This document shows positions 24,316 through 34,611 of a DNA stretch of 64,000 nucleotides, piece after piece (position 1 is the first letter of the stretch; every line of letters starts with the position of its first letter). The position numbers and the translations under genes are program-made. The notes under the pieces were generated by a model that was given only the letters and a program-made list of their open reading frames with translations, did no database searches and was not told the origin of the DNA. The stretch covers positions 38,574 to 102,573 of the forward strand of contig JAUWAU010000020.1 of the NCBI GenBank assembly GCA_030601885.1, read 5' to 3'. The stretch comes from Armatimonadota bacterium (lineage in GTDB: Bacteria; Armatimonadota; Zipacnadia; JAUWAU01).

Positions 24316-27300
24316 ATGAAGTCTAGCGATCTCTGCGCGTGTCGTATCGCCCTCATCGCTGTCTTCCCCTTGATTCTTCTGAGTGCCACCGACATCTCAG
24401 CGATCGAGATCGGACTCGGGCCCGTTCGTGAGCAGACTGCGCAGTGGCTCATGGAGACACGTGGTCTGTCGGAGCGGCAGGCGTGCAAACTCATGCATCG
24501 CACGGAGGCAGAGACCGGTCTCCAGATCCTCGAGCGCTTCTCGCTCCCCGAGGGGACGCTCATGGACTTCGTGGAAGTCAACGGGGCGGCTGCCCCGGGT
24601 GAGCCGGTCGTGCAGCACCAGGGGTGCGGGATGTTCATGTCGCCGCACTCGGAATATGGCCGGAAGTTCTGGGCGGAGGTGGAGAAGAGGAAGGGTACCC
24701 CGTGGTACGACAACCTGATGCGGAACATCGGCGAGGCATACGATCGCGGCTACTTCACCCCCAAGCTCGGGCCCCAGCAGATTGCCAATCTGCAGCGGAC
24801 CCGGCGGCCTGGAGAGGCCCGCACGCGAGTGGTCGCTACGCCGTACCGAGCGCTGGTCATCTCCGTGCGGTTCCCGGCCTGGAACGATCGCAACCCCGCC
24901 CCTGGCGGCGGAACGGTGCCCAACTGGTACGACGGGCCCCATGGGGGGTGGGCGTCGCATTGGATAGGGCAGGAGGGTGAGACCCCCGGCGGGCCGCTGG
25001 ATGGCAACGGTGCGCCGGTGGGCCTGGTGAGTCCGTCGTGGGGCGATACGCATGCGCGGGTATGGCCCGACACGTACCCCAACGATCTGGACCTCATCAA
25101 CTACTGGTACACCGTGCTGTTCGACCCGAGCAACCCCAACAGCATCAAGAACTACTACTTCCAGAACTCGCACGGCCACGTTGCGTTCACCGGGGATCGC
25201 ACGGACGTGACCGGCTGGCTCGATTCGAATCATCATCTCGACCGCGTGCCGGTGGGCAGGATGCCAGCCACACATGGCCACCTTCGGCAGCCGGGCACGC
25301 CGGTGATTCGCCCCATCGGCGGCTCGAACCGGATCGCGTACGCCTCGGCGACCAGCGATAACAGGGTGACCGTGCTTTTCTCCAACTACGGCATCTCCGG
25401 CCGCACGAGCAGAGGCAATTACACGGTCGAAAGCCCCGTAGGCGATACGCCTCCCACCATTATTGACTTGAGCAACGCCACCGTCAGAGCCGACCCCCGC
25501 GACAGCCGCCGCATTAGCATTATCGGCACGGCCACCCTGTCGGGCGGCGACAGCTTCCAGGTCACCTTCGATAATGGTACCCTGGTTGACACGGAGACAG
25601 GAAGCGTTGACGGGACGGTCTCACTCTCGAACACACTCCTCACGACCAGCGACATCGTGTCAACCCGCGCCTGGAACAGGCTCAAGAGCTTCTGCTACTA
25701 CGTCCACGACCACAACCTACCGGTACATCCTCGCACGAGCACCCGCCCGTATCAGCTCAGGCACATTCGCAACAGCGCTGGCCGAATCGACGACGTCGGC
25801 GGCACCGAGGAAAGGAACAGCGATCACGAAGAACGGCCATACCCCTACGACCACGACATGACGGACCACAACGATCCGAACCTCGGGGTTTTCGAGCACC
25901 CCAACAGCACGGGCAGGCACAACTCCGGCACGTTCCGCTCCGACGTGGACCGAGTGCTGCAAGACTACGGCATGAGTAAGGCCGGATACGATCGCTTCAT
26001 CTACCTGTATTCTTCGGACACTGGCGGCAGCACCTTCATCCCACATGCCAGCGGGTCGTCCATCGTGGTTCCCGAGGATGCCGGCCTCACACTGCTCGCG
26101 CACGAGCTGGGCCACACCTTCGGGCTGCCAGACCTGTACGACACGGACTTCTACTGGAACGCGAGGAGCTGGCAACCGCCACGCCTCGAGACGCAGGCGA
26201 TGGGGCCGTACAGCGTCATGGCGCACGGCACGCGCATGGACGCCTGGTGCAAGATCGCCGCCGGGTGGCTTACCCCAGTGGACGTGACGACCGACCTCGT
26301 GCCAGCGGAGATCCCCGAGATCGAGGGCACGCTGGAGAATCCGGTGGTATTGCGCATGGACGTGTCCGGCCACTCTCCCTTCGAGTACTTCCTGGTGGAG
26401 AACCGGAACCGGAGCGGCGCGGAGTACTTCGGGGACCCGTCGCCGCTGGGGATGTACATCTACCACTGTGACATGCGCTTCGGCCAGGACGTTGAGAAGC
26501 ATTTCCGGGTCGTCCTGGAGCAAGCCGATGGGCTGTACCAACTGGAGACCACCCCTGTTGGCCAGACGCTGCCGGGCATGGGCGGTGATCCCTGGCCCGG
26601 CATCACGGACAACCGCAACTTCACCCAGCTCAGCGCCCCGGATAGCAACAGCCACGGGTTCTACGCGGGGGGGATCCCGCCGACGGTGGAACCGGGCACC
26701 AACTTCGACAGCTTCGTGCGCATCGCCGACATCAGCGATGCCGGGGCGCTCATGACTGCCAACCTGTTCGTGGAGCCGCGGGAGGTGGTGGTGACCGGCA
26801 CCAGCCTCGCCCCGGCGGACGCGGCCCAGGCGGAGGCAGATGTCCCCATGCTGCGCCTCACCTTCGACAATCAGGCTGTGGGCGAGGGCTTCGGCGTCTC
26901 AACGGGCGATGTGGTTATCAAGGACATCCGCCTGGACGAGAGCGGCAACAGCAGGAATGACGGCGACGTGCAGCGGCTGACGCTGTACGAGGACACCGAC
27001 GGCGACCACGCCTTCAACCCGAGCGTCGATGCGGCGCTGGCGAACGGCACCTTCAGCGGTCAGATCGCGACCATTAGCGGCCTGAACTTCCGCGTCAGAC
27101 TCGGCACCGCCAACGCGCGCGACATGTTCGTGGTGTACAACATCTCGCCGACGGCGCAGATAAACCCGCGCATCAGCGTCGGCGTCGGTCTGGCAACGTT
27201 TGACTACATCATCCCCGAGATCCCCGGCGCCGTCCAACAGCGTGAGCGCATCGGCTTCAGCAACGAGCAAGACGATTGGCGCTTTCCCATCATCTCCGGC

Positions 27301-30300
27301 GAGACGGTTATCCTGGAGGCGCCGGATATTCTGACGGTGTCGCCGGTGAACCGCGCGCCGGCGCAAGTGCCCCGTGGGACCGCCGGCCACGAGATGCTGT
27401 CGCTGGATCTGTCGGTAGACCATGACCAGGTGATCATTGACGAAGTTCACATCCAGGAGGGCGGTAGCAGCACAGTGGACGCCGATGTTGAGCAGGCCCA
27501 CCTGTATGAGGACGCCAATGGCGATGGGCAGGTCGATGCGGGCGACACGCTCCTGCGCAGCGCTCGATTCAACACCGTCGGACCCGACCAGATAGCCATC
27601 TTCGAGAACCTCGGCTACACCGCAATGGCTGGGACGCCTAGCTCGCTGCTGCTCGTCTACGACATCTTCACGGACGCAACGATCGGCGAGACGGTCAACG
27701 TCACCATTCCGGCCAACACCGAAATCATCCTGGAGCCCATTGGCGGCGGGCCGCCGGATCAAGTGTCGGTACTCAACTTCCCGATGAGCTCCGGCGACTC
27801 GCTAATCACGATCGGGCCCAACGACATCCCGGGCGCACCGTCGAGCCTGACGGCTCAGGACACACCCAACGACGAGGGCGGATCGATCGATCTGTCCTGG
27901 AACCGCTCGCCCGACGACGGTATCGGCAACGACAATGTCAGCGAGTATCGAGTCTATCGAGCCACCTCCTCCGGCGCCTATGATTACTCGACGCCGCTGC
28001 TGACCGTGGCCGCTATCAACACGGACACGTACTCTGCCCAGGACACGACGGCCGCGACCGGGATCACTTACTACTACGTGGTGCGCGCCTGGACGGGCCT
28101 CGCCGAGTCGGCGGACTCCAACGAGGCGTCCGCCACGGCCATTGACGACCTGGCGCCGCCCGCTATCACGACGCTCACGGCCCAAGATACCCCTAATGAC
28201 AATGGGGGCAGTATCGACCTCGACTGGACCGGCTACGCGGCGCCTCCAGACGTGGACCACTACAACATCTATCGCTCCACATTGCCGATCACCACCGTGG
28301 CCGGGCTCACGCCAATTGCAGCGGTGAGCAATCCGGCGGCGACCTCGTATACGGATGCTACCACTACGGATGGAGTGGACTATTACTACGCCGTCACCCC
28401 GGTGGATACGGGTGGCAACGAGGACACGACTGTGACCGGAACCGGCCCCGTGCAGTCGGTGAACAATCTTATCCCGGGGCCCATAACGACGCTGGTGGCG
28501 CAAGATACCCCGAACGATGATGGCGGCAGCATTGACCTTGATTGGTCGGCATATAGTGCACCGCCGGACACCGACCACTACAACGTCTATCGCGCCACAT
28601 CGAGCTTCACCAACGTGGGCTCGGCCACGCTCGTCGGGACCGTCAACGATCCTGCCACGAAGGCGTATGCCGACGCCACGACCACGGACGGCGTGGACTA
28701 CTGGTACGCCGTCACCGCGGTAGACACAGCCGGCAACGAGGACCCGAACGTGACGCCGGCTGGGCCGGTGCAGTCGTTGAACGATCTGCCGCCGCCGGCG
28801 ATAACGGTGCTGGTGGCCCAAGACACGCCCGGCGACACTGGGGGCAGCATTGACCTTGATTGGTCCGCGTACAGCCCACCCGCGGACACGGATCACTACA
28901 ACATCTACCGCTCTACATCGAGCTTCACCAACGTCGGCTCAGCCACGCTGCTTGGGACCGTCAGCGATCCTGGTACGAAGACGTACACGGACGCCACGAC
29001 GACGGACGGCGTGGACTACTACTATGCTGTCACGGGCGTGGACGTGGTCGGCAACGAGGACCCGAACGTGACGCCGGCCGGACCGGTGCAGTCCAGAGAC
29101 AATATACCGCCGCTGCCCATAACGACGCTGGTGGCCCAGGACACGCCGAACGACGATGGGGGCAGCATTGACCTTGACTGGTCGGCATACAGCCCACCTG
29201 CGGACGCGGATCACTACAACGTCTATCGCTCCACATCGAGCTTCACAGATGTGGGCGCTGCCACCCTCATCGGCACGGTCGCGAATCCGGCGACGAAGAC
29301 CTACACGGACGCCACGACTACGGACGGCGTGGACTACTACTATGCGGTGACGGCGGTGGATGTGACCGGTAACGAGGATGCGAGCGTGACGCCGGCCGGC
29401 CCGGTGCAGTCAGTGAACAACCTGCCTCCGCCAGCCATCACGAGCCTGACAGCCCAGGACACGCTGAACGACGACGGCGGCAGCATTGACCTTGACTGGT
29501 CCGGGTACGTTGCGCCGGCAGATACGGATCACTACAACGTGTATCGCGCCAGCTCAAGCTTCACGAATGTGGGGACTGCGACGCTCATCGGCACGGTTGC
29601 GAATCCGGCAACGCAGAGCTACACCGACACCACGACCACGGATGGAGCAGACTACTATTACGCGGTCACGGCAGTAGACGTGGCAGGCAATGAGAATCCA
29701 AACGTGACGTCTGTCGGCCCGGTGCAGTCGCTGGACAACATGGCTCCGGCTGCGCCGACGGACGTGGCAGCCGCAGATACACCGAGCGATCAAGGCGGTA
29801 GCATCACGGTGACGTGGACGAAATCGGCGGACGATGGTGCTGGTGCCAACGATGTGGTGGGGTATGATGTGCTGCGCTCCACCACGCCAGGCAGTGGGTT
29901 TGCCGTGATCGGGTCGGTGGCTGCGGGCGTGGAGTCGTACACGGATGATCCGACCACAGATGGGCAGGACTACTACTACAAGGTGCGAGCCAAAAACACC
30001 GTCAACAGCGCTGATTCGGCCGAAGTTGGGCCGGTGCAGTCGCTGGACAACCTAGCTCCGGCTGCTCCGACGAACGTATCGGCCGCAGATACGCCGAACG
30101 ATCAAGGCGGGAGCATCACGGTGACGTGGACGAAGTCGGCGGACGATGGTGCTGGTGGCAACGATGTGGTGGGGTATGATGTGCTGCGCTCCACCACGCC
30201 AGGCAGTGGGTTTGCCGTGATCGGGTCCGTGGCTGCGGGCGTGGAGTCGTACACGGATGATCCGACCACGGATGGGCAGGACTACTACTACGTTGTGCGA

Positions 30301-32595
30301 GCCAAAAACAGCGTCAACAGCGCTGATTCGGCCGAAGTTGGGCCGGTGCAGTCGGTGGACAACATAGCTCCGGCTGCTCTGACGGACGTATCGGCCGCAG
30401 ACACGCCGAACGACGACGGCGGCAGCATTGACCTCGATTGGTCGGCCTACAGCGCCCCGCCGGACGCGGATCACTACAACATCTATCGGGCCACGTCGAG
30501 CTTCACGGATGTGAGTGCTGCGACGCTAATCCAGACGATCACAGGTGCGGCCACGCAGACCTACAGCGACAATACCACCACGGACGGCGTGGACTACTAC
30601 TATGCCGTCACGGCAGTGGACGTGGCCGGCAATGAGGACTCGACCGTCTCGCCGACGGGCCCCGTGCAGTCCGTGAACAACCTCTCCCCGCCCGCGGTAA
30701 CCACTCTCGTCGCCCAGGACGTGGCCGACGATGAGGGGGGCAGCGTCAGCCTCGACTGGTCAGGCTACGCGGCACCGGCCGATGCCGATGAGTACCGCAT
30801 CTACCGGGCGACGTCGAGCTTCACCGACATCGCCGGCGCTGCGCTGCTCGGCACGGTCGCAGACCCTGCCGTGCAGAGCTACACCGACGCCACTGCGACG
30901 GACGGCGTGGATTACTACTACGCGGTCACGGCGGCGGATGTGGCGGGGAATGAGAACTCAAGCGTGACGGCCGTCGGCCCCGTACAGTCCGTCAACAACC
31001 TCGCGCCATCGGCTATCACGGCGCTGGTGGCGCAGGACACGCCGAACGATGCGGGCGGCAGCATCGACCTTGATTGGGCGGCGTATGTGCCCTCGGCGGA
31101 CATCGACCACTACGACGTGTATCGCAGCGATGCGCACATCACCAGCGTCGTGTCGCTGACGCCGCTGGCGACGGTCGCCGCGCCGGCCACCGCCTACACG
31201 GATGCCCAGGCCGCTCCCGCGACGTACTACTATTACGCCGTCGTACCGGTGGACGTGGCGGGCAACGAGATCACGGACGTAACCGACGCCGGGCCGGTGC
31301 GGGCGCACGACAACCTGGCTCCGCTCCAGGCATGGGACTTCGACCGAGGCCTGCGGCTCCTCACGCTGCCGGCCACGCCCGCCGATCCGGACCTCACCGT
31401 GCAGGACATCTTCGGCACGACGAAGGTTGCCGCGTGGGATGCCCCGGCCCAGGAGTACGTGTACTATACGGATGATCCGGCGAATCCGCTCCTGGCCGTC
31501 GGGCCGGGGGTTGGCTTGTGGGTGGACTTCGGGTTTGATACGCGCTCTTCGTTCAACGGTCGGGGTGCGAGCACGGAGGCGTCATACGAAATGGGCGTCG
31601 CGCCCGGCTGGAACCTCGCCGGCAATCCGTGGCTGGGCGAGATGGTGTGGAGTAGCGTGACCGCCACCCCCGCGGGCAGCACCAGCGGCTACGGCTGGAT
31701 CTACGACCCATTGCTCGGATACCAGCTCATCAGCGCCACGCCCGCGTTGAACGCCGTCACCAGCATTCCCGAGAGCGGGGCCTTCTGGATCACCGGGAAG
31801 GCGAATGCCGACAAACTCGTCATCGCGCCTCCTGGCGCCGGCGGTGCCAGCACGGCGGCTCGGGGCGCTCCGGCGGCGATCCACTGGCAGATCCCGGTGA
31901 TCGTGACCGCGGCCGGGCAGCGTGACGCGTGCAACGCCATCGGCGAAGCGGACGCAGCTCTGCTCATCGACAATCCGCCCGCCGCGCCCGGCGGCGTTGA
32001 TGCGTACCTGACCCCGGCCGGTGCGCCCGACACCAGGGCCGCCTACGAGCTGCGGGCGCCCAGTGGCGGCACGCAGGTGTTCGATCTCACCGTGGTAACT
32101 GGAATTCCCGACACGGACGTTACCGTCTCGCTTCCCGACCTCAGCGGACTTGCGAGGGACCGGACGGTGGTGCTCCACGACCTCGACGCGAACAAGATCA
32201 CTCACGTCCGCACGGCAAGCTCCTACAGGTTCAACAGCGGCGCTCAGCCGGGCGCGCGGCGATTCGCTATCGAAGTGCGGCCCGCTGCTGAGGGCGCGCT
32301 TGCGATTACAGGACTTTCCGCGCAGCCGTCGCGGGGCGGCGGGGGCGCCGAGATTCGTTTTGAGCTCTCCCAGCCGGCTGCCGTGACCGTGCGCGTCCAC
32401 AACCTCGCCGGGCGCCTCGTGAGCGAAGTGCAGCGGGCGCAAGCGGCACCGCGTGGCCCGGTCGTCTGTCTGTGGGACGGTCGGAGCGCCATGGGCACAG
32501 CCGCACCGAGCGGTCAGTACATACTGGAGGTCTGCGCGGCATCAGAAGACGGCCAGCGCACGCGCAGCGTTTACCCGCTGACCGTGCGGCGATAG
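24316..32595 (+). CDS. Giant secreted M6-type metalloprotease with eleven fibronectin III repeats and FlgD-like tail
   Basis: 2759 residues. The ATG at 24316 follows GGGAGGG and opens a signal peptide (CRIALIAVFPLILLSATDISA). Domains: N-terminal region and catalytic M6 (immune-inhibitor-A-like) domain to about 840, with zinc motif H596-E-x2-H600 in LLAHELGHTFGLPDLYD and a Met-turn in MGPYSVMAHG; two beta domains with Asp-rich loops that look calcium-binding (YEDTDGDHAFNPSVD, YEDANGDGQVDAGD; about 840-1170); eleven FnIII repeats (about 1173-2335); a region with GWNLAGNPWLG; and a FlgD-like Ig tail (about 2660-2759). It should degrade extracellular protein while attached or tethered at the cell surface. 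FnIII units are ~104 residues and very alike at DNA level, a sign of recent expansion. Confidence 0.92.
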   Translation: MKSSDLCACRIALIAVFPLILLSATDISAIEIGLGPVREQTAQWLMETRGLSERQACKLMHRTEAETGLQILERFSLPEGTLMDFVEVNGAAAPGEPVVQHQGCGMFMSPHSEYGRKFWAEVEKRKGTPWYDNLMRNIGEAYDRGYFTPKLGPQQIANLQRTRRPGEARTRVVATPYRALVISVRFPAWNDRNPAPGGGTVPNWYDGPHGGWASHWIGQEGETPGGPLDGNGAPVGLVSPSWGDTHARVWPDTYPNDLDLINYWYTVLFDPSNPNSIKNYYFQNSHGHVAFTGDRTDVTGWLDSNHHLDRVPVGRMPATHGHLRQPGTPVIRPIGGSNRIAYASATSDNRVTVLFSNYGISGRTSRGNYTVESPVGDTPPTIIDLSNATVRADPRDSRRISIIGTATLSGGDSFQVTFDNGTLVDTETGSVDGTVSLSNTLLTTSDIVSTRAWNRLKSFCYYVHDHNLPVHPRTSTRPYQLRHIRNSAGRIDDVGGTEERNSDHEERPYPYDHDMTDHNDPNLGVFEHPNSTGRHNSGTFRSDVDRVLQDYGMSKAGYDRFIYLYSSDTGGSTFIPHASGSSIVVPEDAGLTLLAHELGHTFGLPDLYDTDFYWNARSWQPPRLETQAMGPYSVMAHGTRMDAWCKIAAGWLTPVDVTTDLVPAEIPEIEGTLENPVVLRMDVSGHSPFEYFLVENRNRSGAEYFGDPSPLGMYIYHCDMRFGQDVEKHFRVVLEQADGLYQLETTPVGQTLPGMGGDPWPGITDNRNFTQLSAPDSNSHGFYAGGIPPTVEPGTNFDSFVRIADISDAGALMTANLFVEPREVVVTGTSLAPADAAQAEADVPMLRLTFDNQAVGEGFGVSTGDVVIKDIRLDESGNSRNDGDVQRLTLYEDTDGDHAFNPSVDAALANGTFSGQIATISGLNFRVRLGTANARDMFVVYNISPTAQINPRISVGVGLATFDYIIPEIPGAVQQRERIGFSNEQDDWRFPIISGETVILEAPDILTVSPVNRAPAQVPRGTAGHEMLSLDLSVDHDQVIIDEVHIQEGGSSTVDADVEQAHLYEDANGDGQVDAGDTLLRSARFNTVGPDQIAIFENLGYTAMAGTPSSLLLVYDIFTDATIGETVNVTIPANTEIILEPIGGGPPDQVSVLNFPMSSGDSLITIGPNDIPGAPSSLTAQDTPNDEGGSIDLSWNRSPDDGIGNDNVSEYRVYRATSSGAYDYSTPLLTVAAINTDTYSAQDTTAATGITYYYVVRAWTGLAESADSNEASATAIDDLAPPAITTLTAQDTPNDNGGSIDLDWTGYAAPPDVDHYNIYRSTLPITTVAGLTPIAAVSNPAATSYTDATTTDGVDYYYAVTPVDTGGNEDTTVTGTGPVQSVNNLIPGPITTLVAQDTPNDDGGSIDLDWSAYSAPPDTDHYNVYRATSSFTNVGSATLVGTVNDPATKAYADATTTDGVDYWYAVTAVDTAGNEDPNVTPAGPVQSLNDLPPPAITVLVAQDTPGDTGGSIDLDWSAYSPPADTDHYNIYRSTSSFTNVGSATLLGTVSDPGTKTYTDATTTDGVDYYYAVTGVDVVGNEDPNVTPAGPVQSRDNIPPLPITTLVAQDTPNDDGGSIDLDWSAYSPPADADHYNVYRSTSSFTDVGAATLIGTVANPATKTYTDATTTDGVDYYYAVTAVDVTGNEDASVTPAGPVQSVNNLPPPAITSLTAQDTLNDDGGSIDLDWSGYVAPADTDHYNVYRASSSFTNVGTATLIGTVANPATQSYTDTTTTDGADYYYAVTAVDVAGNENPNVTSVGPVQSLDNMAPAAPTDVAAADTPSDQGGSITVTWTKSADDGAGANDVVGYDVLRSTTPGSGFAVIGSVAAGVESYTDDPTTDGQDYYYKVRAKNTVNSADSAEVGPVQSLDNLAPAAPTNVSAADTPNDQGGSITVTWTKSADDGAGGNDVVGYDVLRSTTPGSGFAVIGSVAAGVESYTDDPTTDGQDYYYVVRAKNSVNSADSAEVGPVQSVDNIAPAALTDVSAADTPNDDGGSIDLDWSAYSAPPDADHYNIYRATSSFTDVSAATLIQTITGAATQTYSDNTTTDGVDYYYAVTAVDVAGNEDSTVSPTGPVQSVNNLSPPAVTTLVAQDVADDEGGSVSLDWSGYAAPADADEYRIYRATSSFTDIAGAALLGTVADPAVQSYTDATATDGVDYYYAVTAADVAGNENSSVTAVGPVQSVNNLAPSAITALVAQDTPNDAGGSIDLDWAAYVPSADIDHYDVYRSDAHITSVVSLTPLATVAAPATAYTDAQAAPATYYYYAVVPVDVAGNEITDVTDAGPVRAHDNLAPLQAWDFDRGLRLLTLPATPADPDLTVQDIFGTTKVAAWDAPAQEYVYYTDDPANPLLAVGPGVGLWVDFGFDTRSSFNGRGASTEASYEMGVAPGWNLAGNPWLGEMVWSSVTATPAGSTSGYGWIYDPLLGYQLISATPALNAVTSIPESGAFWITGKANADKLVIAPPGAGGASTAARGAPAAIHWQIPVIVTAAGQRDACNAIGEADAALLIDNPPAAPGGVDAYLTPAGAPDTRAAYELRAPSGGTQVFDLTVVTGIPDTDVTVSLPDLSGLARDRTVVLHDLDANKITHVRTASSYRFNSGAQPGARRFAIEVRPAAEGALAITGLSAQPSRGGGGAEIRFELSQPAAVTVRVHNLAGRLVSEVQRAQAAPRGPVVCLWDGRSAMGTAAPSGQYILEVCAASEDGQRTRSVYPLTVRR
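29743..30366 (+). repeat. Near-identical tandem 312-bp units (FnIII repeats 7 and 8)
   Basis: Units 29743-30054 and 30055-30366 have the same 312-base length and differ at only a few positions; both encode the variant with SITVTWTKSADDGAG, unlike the other nine units (SIDLDWSAY type). They look like a recent in-frame duplication. Confidence 0.85.
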
Positions 32596-32680
32596 CCGTG
32601 TCTGAACCACGGGGGGTGGCACTCGGTCGCAGTCGGCCGACCGAGGCCCGCCAGGTCGCGTTGAAGAGGAGAATGCATCG

Positions 32681-33067
32681 ATGCATCGATGTGATATGTT
32701 CATACGATTTGCAGCGTTAGGTGCATCTCTTGCGCTCGCCGTTGGCTTGTGCGGGTGTGGCGGCGGCGGCGATGGGTTGGGCAGAACGCATGTCAGCGGC
32801 CGGGTCCTGGATGCCGATTCGGGAGGGGCGATCGCGGGCGCTACCGTGTCCGTGGGTGCAAGCAGCGCGACCAGCGATGAGATCGGTGCGTACGCCGTGC
32901 CGCGCTGTACGCCGGGGACGCAGTCGGTTCGGTGCACGGCGACCGGTTACGAGGCGTTCCCGGCGGCGGGTGCGCCCCCGTTTGAGATCGTGGTGCAGGA
33001 AGGGCCAAACACGCTGCAACCAATCCTTCTCGTGCCGGCCGGGCAGCAGCCGCCGGCGGAGCCGTAA
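32681..33067 (+). CDS. Small lipoprotein with carboxypeptidase-regulatory-like domain
   Basis: 128 residues. GAGGAG lies ~9 bases before the ATG. A signal peptide with lipobox (LAVGLCGC, then a Gly-rich stretch) is followed by one beta-sandwich of the carboxypeptidase-regulatory (CarbopepD_reg) type: VSGRVLDADSGGAIAGATVSV, then a short loop, IGAYAVPRCTPGTQSVRCTATGYEAF. These domains occur in surface proteins and have no enzyme activity. It follows the protease gene by 85 bases and may be its companion. The start region contains a tandem ATGCATCG repeat, so more than one ATG is available. Confidence 0.8.
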   Translation: MHRCDMFIRFAALGASLALAVGLCGCGGGGDGLGRTHVSGRVLDADSGGAIAGATVSVGASSATSDEIGAYAVPRCTPGTQSVRCTATGYEAFPAAGAPPFEIVVQEGPNTLQPILLVPAGQQPPAEP

Positions 33068-33092
33068 GCAGACGCGCGGACGGCAGCGAACA

Positions 33093-33136
33093 CCGGGGCC
33101 GAGGGGCGCACAGCGCTTTCGGCCCCGGTTCTCTTT
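33093..33136 (+). terminator. Rho-independent terminator
   Basis: CCGGGGCCGA (33093-33102) pairs perfectly with TCGGCCCCGG (33119-33128), followed by TTCTCTTT. It ends the protease-lipoprotein unit. Confidence 0.7.
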
Positions 33137-33289
33137 GGCCCGGCCACGGTGGCGCCCTGCGTCTGCCGACTTCCGGTCTACCACCGCCGTTGCAAGTCCG
33201 TAGCAGAGGTTTGAACCCCTATTGACGTGGCGTCGGTATAAGTTCCCTTGAAGCAGCGTGAACCGAAGTAGGACGGAAGAGGGATCACC

Positions 33290-33514
33290 ATGCGACGCTC
33301 GCTGATACAGATGGCCTCCTCAATATGGATGCCCGAGCCGACGAACTGCGTTCGCACCGCCGCCTCCAGGCAGTCCTCCCAGCATCTCCTCACGCATCCA
33401 GTTATGCGCGTGCGCCCGATGCCCGAACAGATGATAAGCGGGCACATGAACGTGATCCAGTACAGCGCCGACGGAATTCCTTCGAGCATCTGCCGCCCGG
33501 CGGATGGGTCGTGA
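33290..33514 (+). CDS. Small hypothetical protein (uncertain)
   Basis: 74 codons starting at an ATG with GAGG seven bases upstream and using GC-rich third positions. No family is recognised and the amino-acid make-up (many M, S, P, R, Q) is not compelling. The other strand is also open here. It is kept only because of its ribosome site and its place between a terminator (33136) and the mdh promoter (33583). Confidence 0.25.
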   Translation: MRRSLIQMASSIWMPEPTNCVRTAASRQSSQHLLTHPVMRVRPMPEQMISGHMNVIQYSADGIPSSICRPADGS

Positions 33515-33582
33515 GGGCGGTGTCGAGTAGGGGGTAAGCCCGACCCGCCGCAGTCGCCCTCTTTTGTCTCACCACCCCGCAT

Positions 33583-33611
33583 TTGACTCCTCCTCTCCGC
33601 TCTGTTAGAAT
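33583..33611 (+). promoter_or_regulatory. Sigma-70 type promoter of mdh operon
   Basis: TTGACT (33583-33588) and TAGAAT (33606-33611), spacer 17 bases, 58 bases before the mdh start. Confidence 0.8.
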
Positions 33612-33669
33612 TGCCCTCCGCCGCGCCTCCGGAAGGGGCGCTGGCGCAGTGTCGAAGGGAGGACTCTAG

Positions 33670-34599
33670 ATGAAAGTCACGGTTATCGGTGCGGGGTTTG
33701 TCGGGGCCACCACGGCCCAACGCATCGCTGAAGCAGGCCTGGCCGATGTGGTCGTGCTGGACGTCGCCGATGGCATCGCCAAAGGCAAAGGACTCGACCT
33801 GCAGCAGGCCGCCCCCGTCGTCGGCCACAGCCAGCGTATCCTGGGGACGGGCGACTACAGCGATTGCGCGGATTCGGACTTGGTCGTCATGACGGCCGGC
33901 GTGCCCCGCAAGCCGGGCATGAGCCGGGACGAGCTCCTCGAAGTCAACGCCAAGATCGTCACCGAATGTATGGAGAAGAGCGCCGAGGTGGCGCCGAACT
34001 CCATGGTCATCATGGTCACCAATCCTCTCGATGTGACCACGTACATCGCCGGCAAGGTCACGGGCTTTTCGAAGAACCGCATCATGGGCATGGCCGGCGT
34101 GCTCGACAGCACGCGGTTCCGGGCTTTCATCGGCATGGAGCTGGGCGTGTCGGGCGAGGACGTCTCGGCGATGGTGCTGGGCGGCCACGGCGACTCTATG
34201 GTGCCGATGCCGCGCTCGGCCACGGTGTCGGGCATTCCGTTGTCTGACCTCATGGACCAGGAGAGCATCGACAAGATCGTGGAGCGCACCCGCGTGGCCG
34301 GCGGCGAGATCGTGTCATTGCTCGGCACGGGGAGCGCCTTCTACGCCCCGGCCGCTGGGGTGGAGCAGATGGCCGCGGCCATATTGCGAGACGAGAAGAG
34401 GATCCTGCCGGTGTCGGTGCTGCTCGAAGGCGAGTACGGTCTGTCTGACGTATACCTCGGCGTGCCCGTGAAGCTCGGCGCAGGCGGCGCGGAGCAGATC
34501 ATCGAGGTGACACTCACGGACGAGGAGAGCGAGGCGCTGAAGGCATCGGCCGAGGCCGTGAAGCAGGTGGTCGCGGAGTACGAGGCAATGGTCGGCTAA
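33670..34599 (+). CDS. mdh: Malate dehydrogenase (LDH-like, type III)
   Basis: 309 residues. The NAD site is KVTVIGAGFVGATTAQRIAE with the acidic end of strand 2 (VVVLDVADG) that prefers NAD over NADP. The substrate Arg is in AGVPRKPGMSRDELLEVN, where the Arg after the first residues marks malate rather than lactate enzymes, and the catalytic His in LGGHGDSMVPMPRS. It interconverts malate and oxaloacetate in the citric-acid cycle. The ribosome site GGGAGG lies about eight bases upstream. With fumA and fumB just behind, the operon covers fumarate to oxaloacetate. Confidence 0.96.
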   Translation: MKVTVIGAGFVGATTAQRIAEAGLADVVVLDVADGIAKGKGLDLQQAAPVVGHSQRILGTGDYSDCADSDLVVMTAGVPRKPGMSRDELLEVNAKIVTECMEKSAEVAPNSMVIMVTNPLDVTTYIAGKVTGFSKNRIMGMAGVLDSTRFRAFIGMELGVSGEDVSAMVLGGHGDSMVPMPRSATVSGIPLSDLMDQESIDKIVERTRVAGGEIVSLLGTGSAFYAPAAGVEQMAAAILRDEKRILPVSVLLEGEYGLSDVYLGVPVKLGAGGAEQIIEVTLTDEESEALKASAEAVKQVVAEYEAMVG

Positions 34600-34611
34600 C
34601 AGGTGACGCCA

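Noticed and set aside
27832..31315. CRISPR array suggested by regular DNA repeats
   Set aside because: The repeats are ~300 bp, in frame and code for fibronectin III domains; there are no short repeats with unique spacers and no cas genes.
33178..34188. 336-codon open frame on the minus strand across the mdh start
   Set aside because: Most of it is antisense to mdh, and it would cross the mdh promoter. The part at 33300-33500 shows no known domain.
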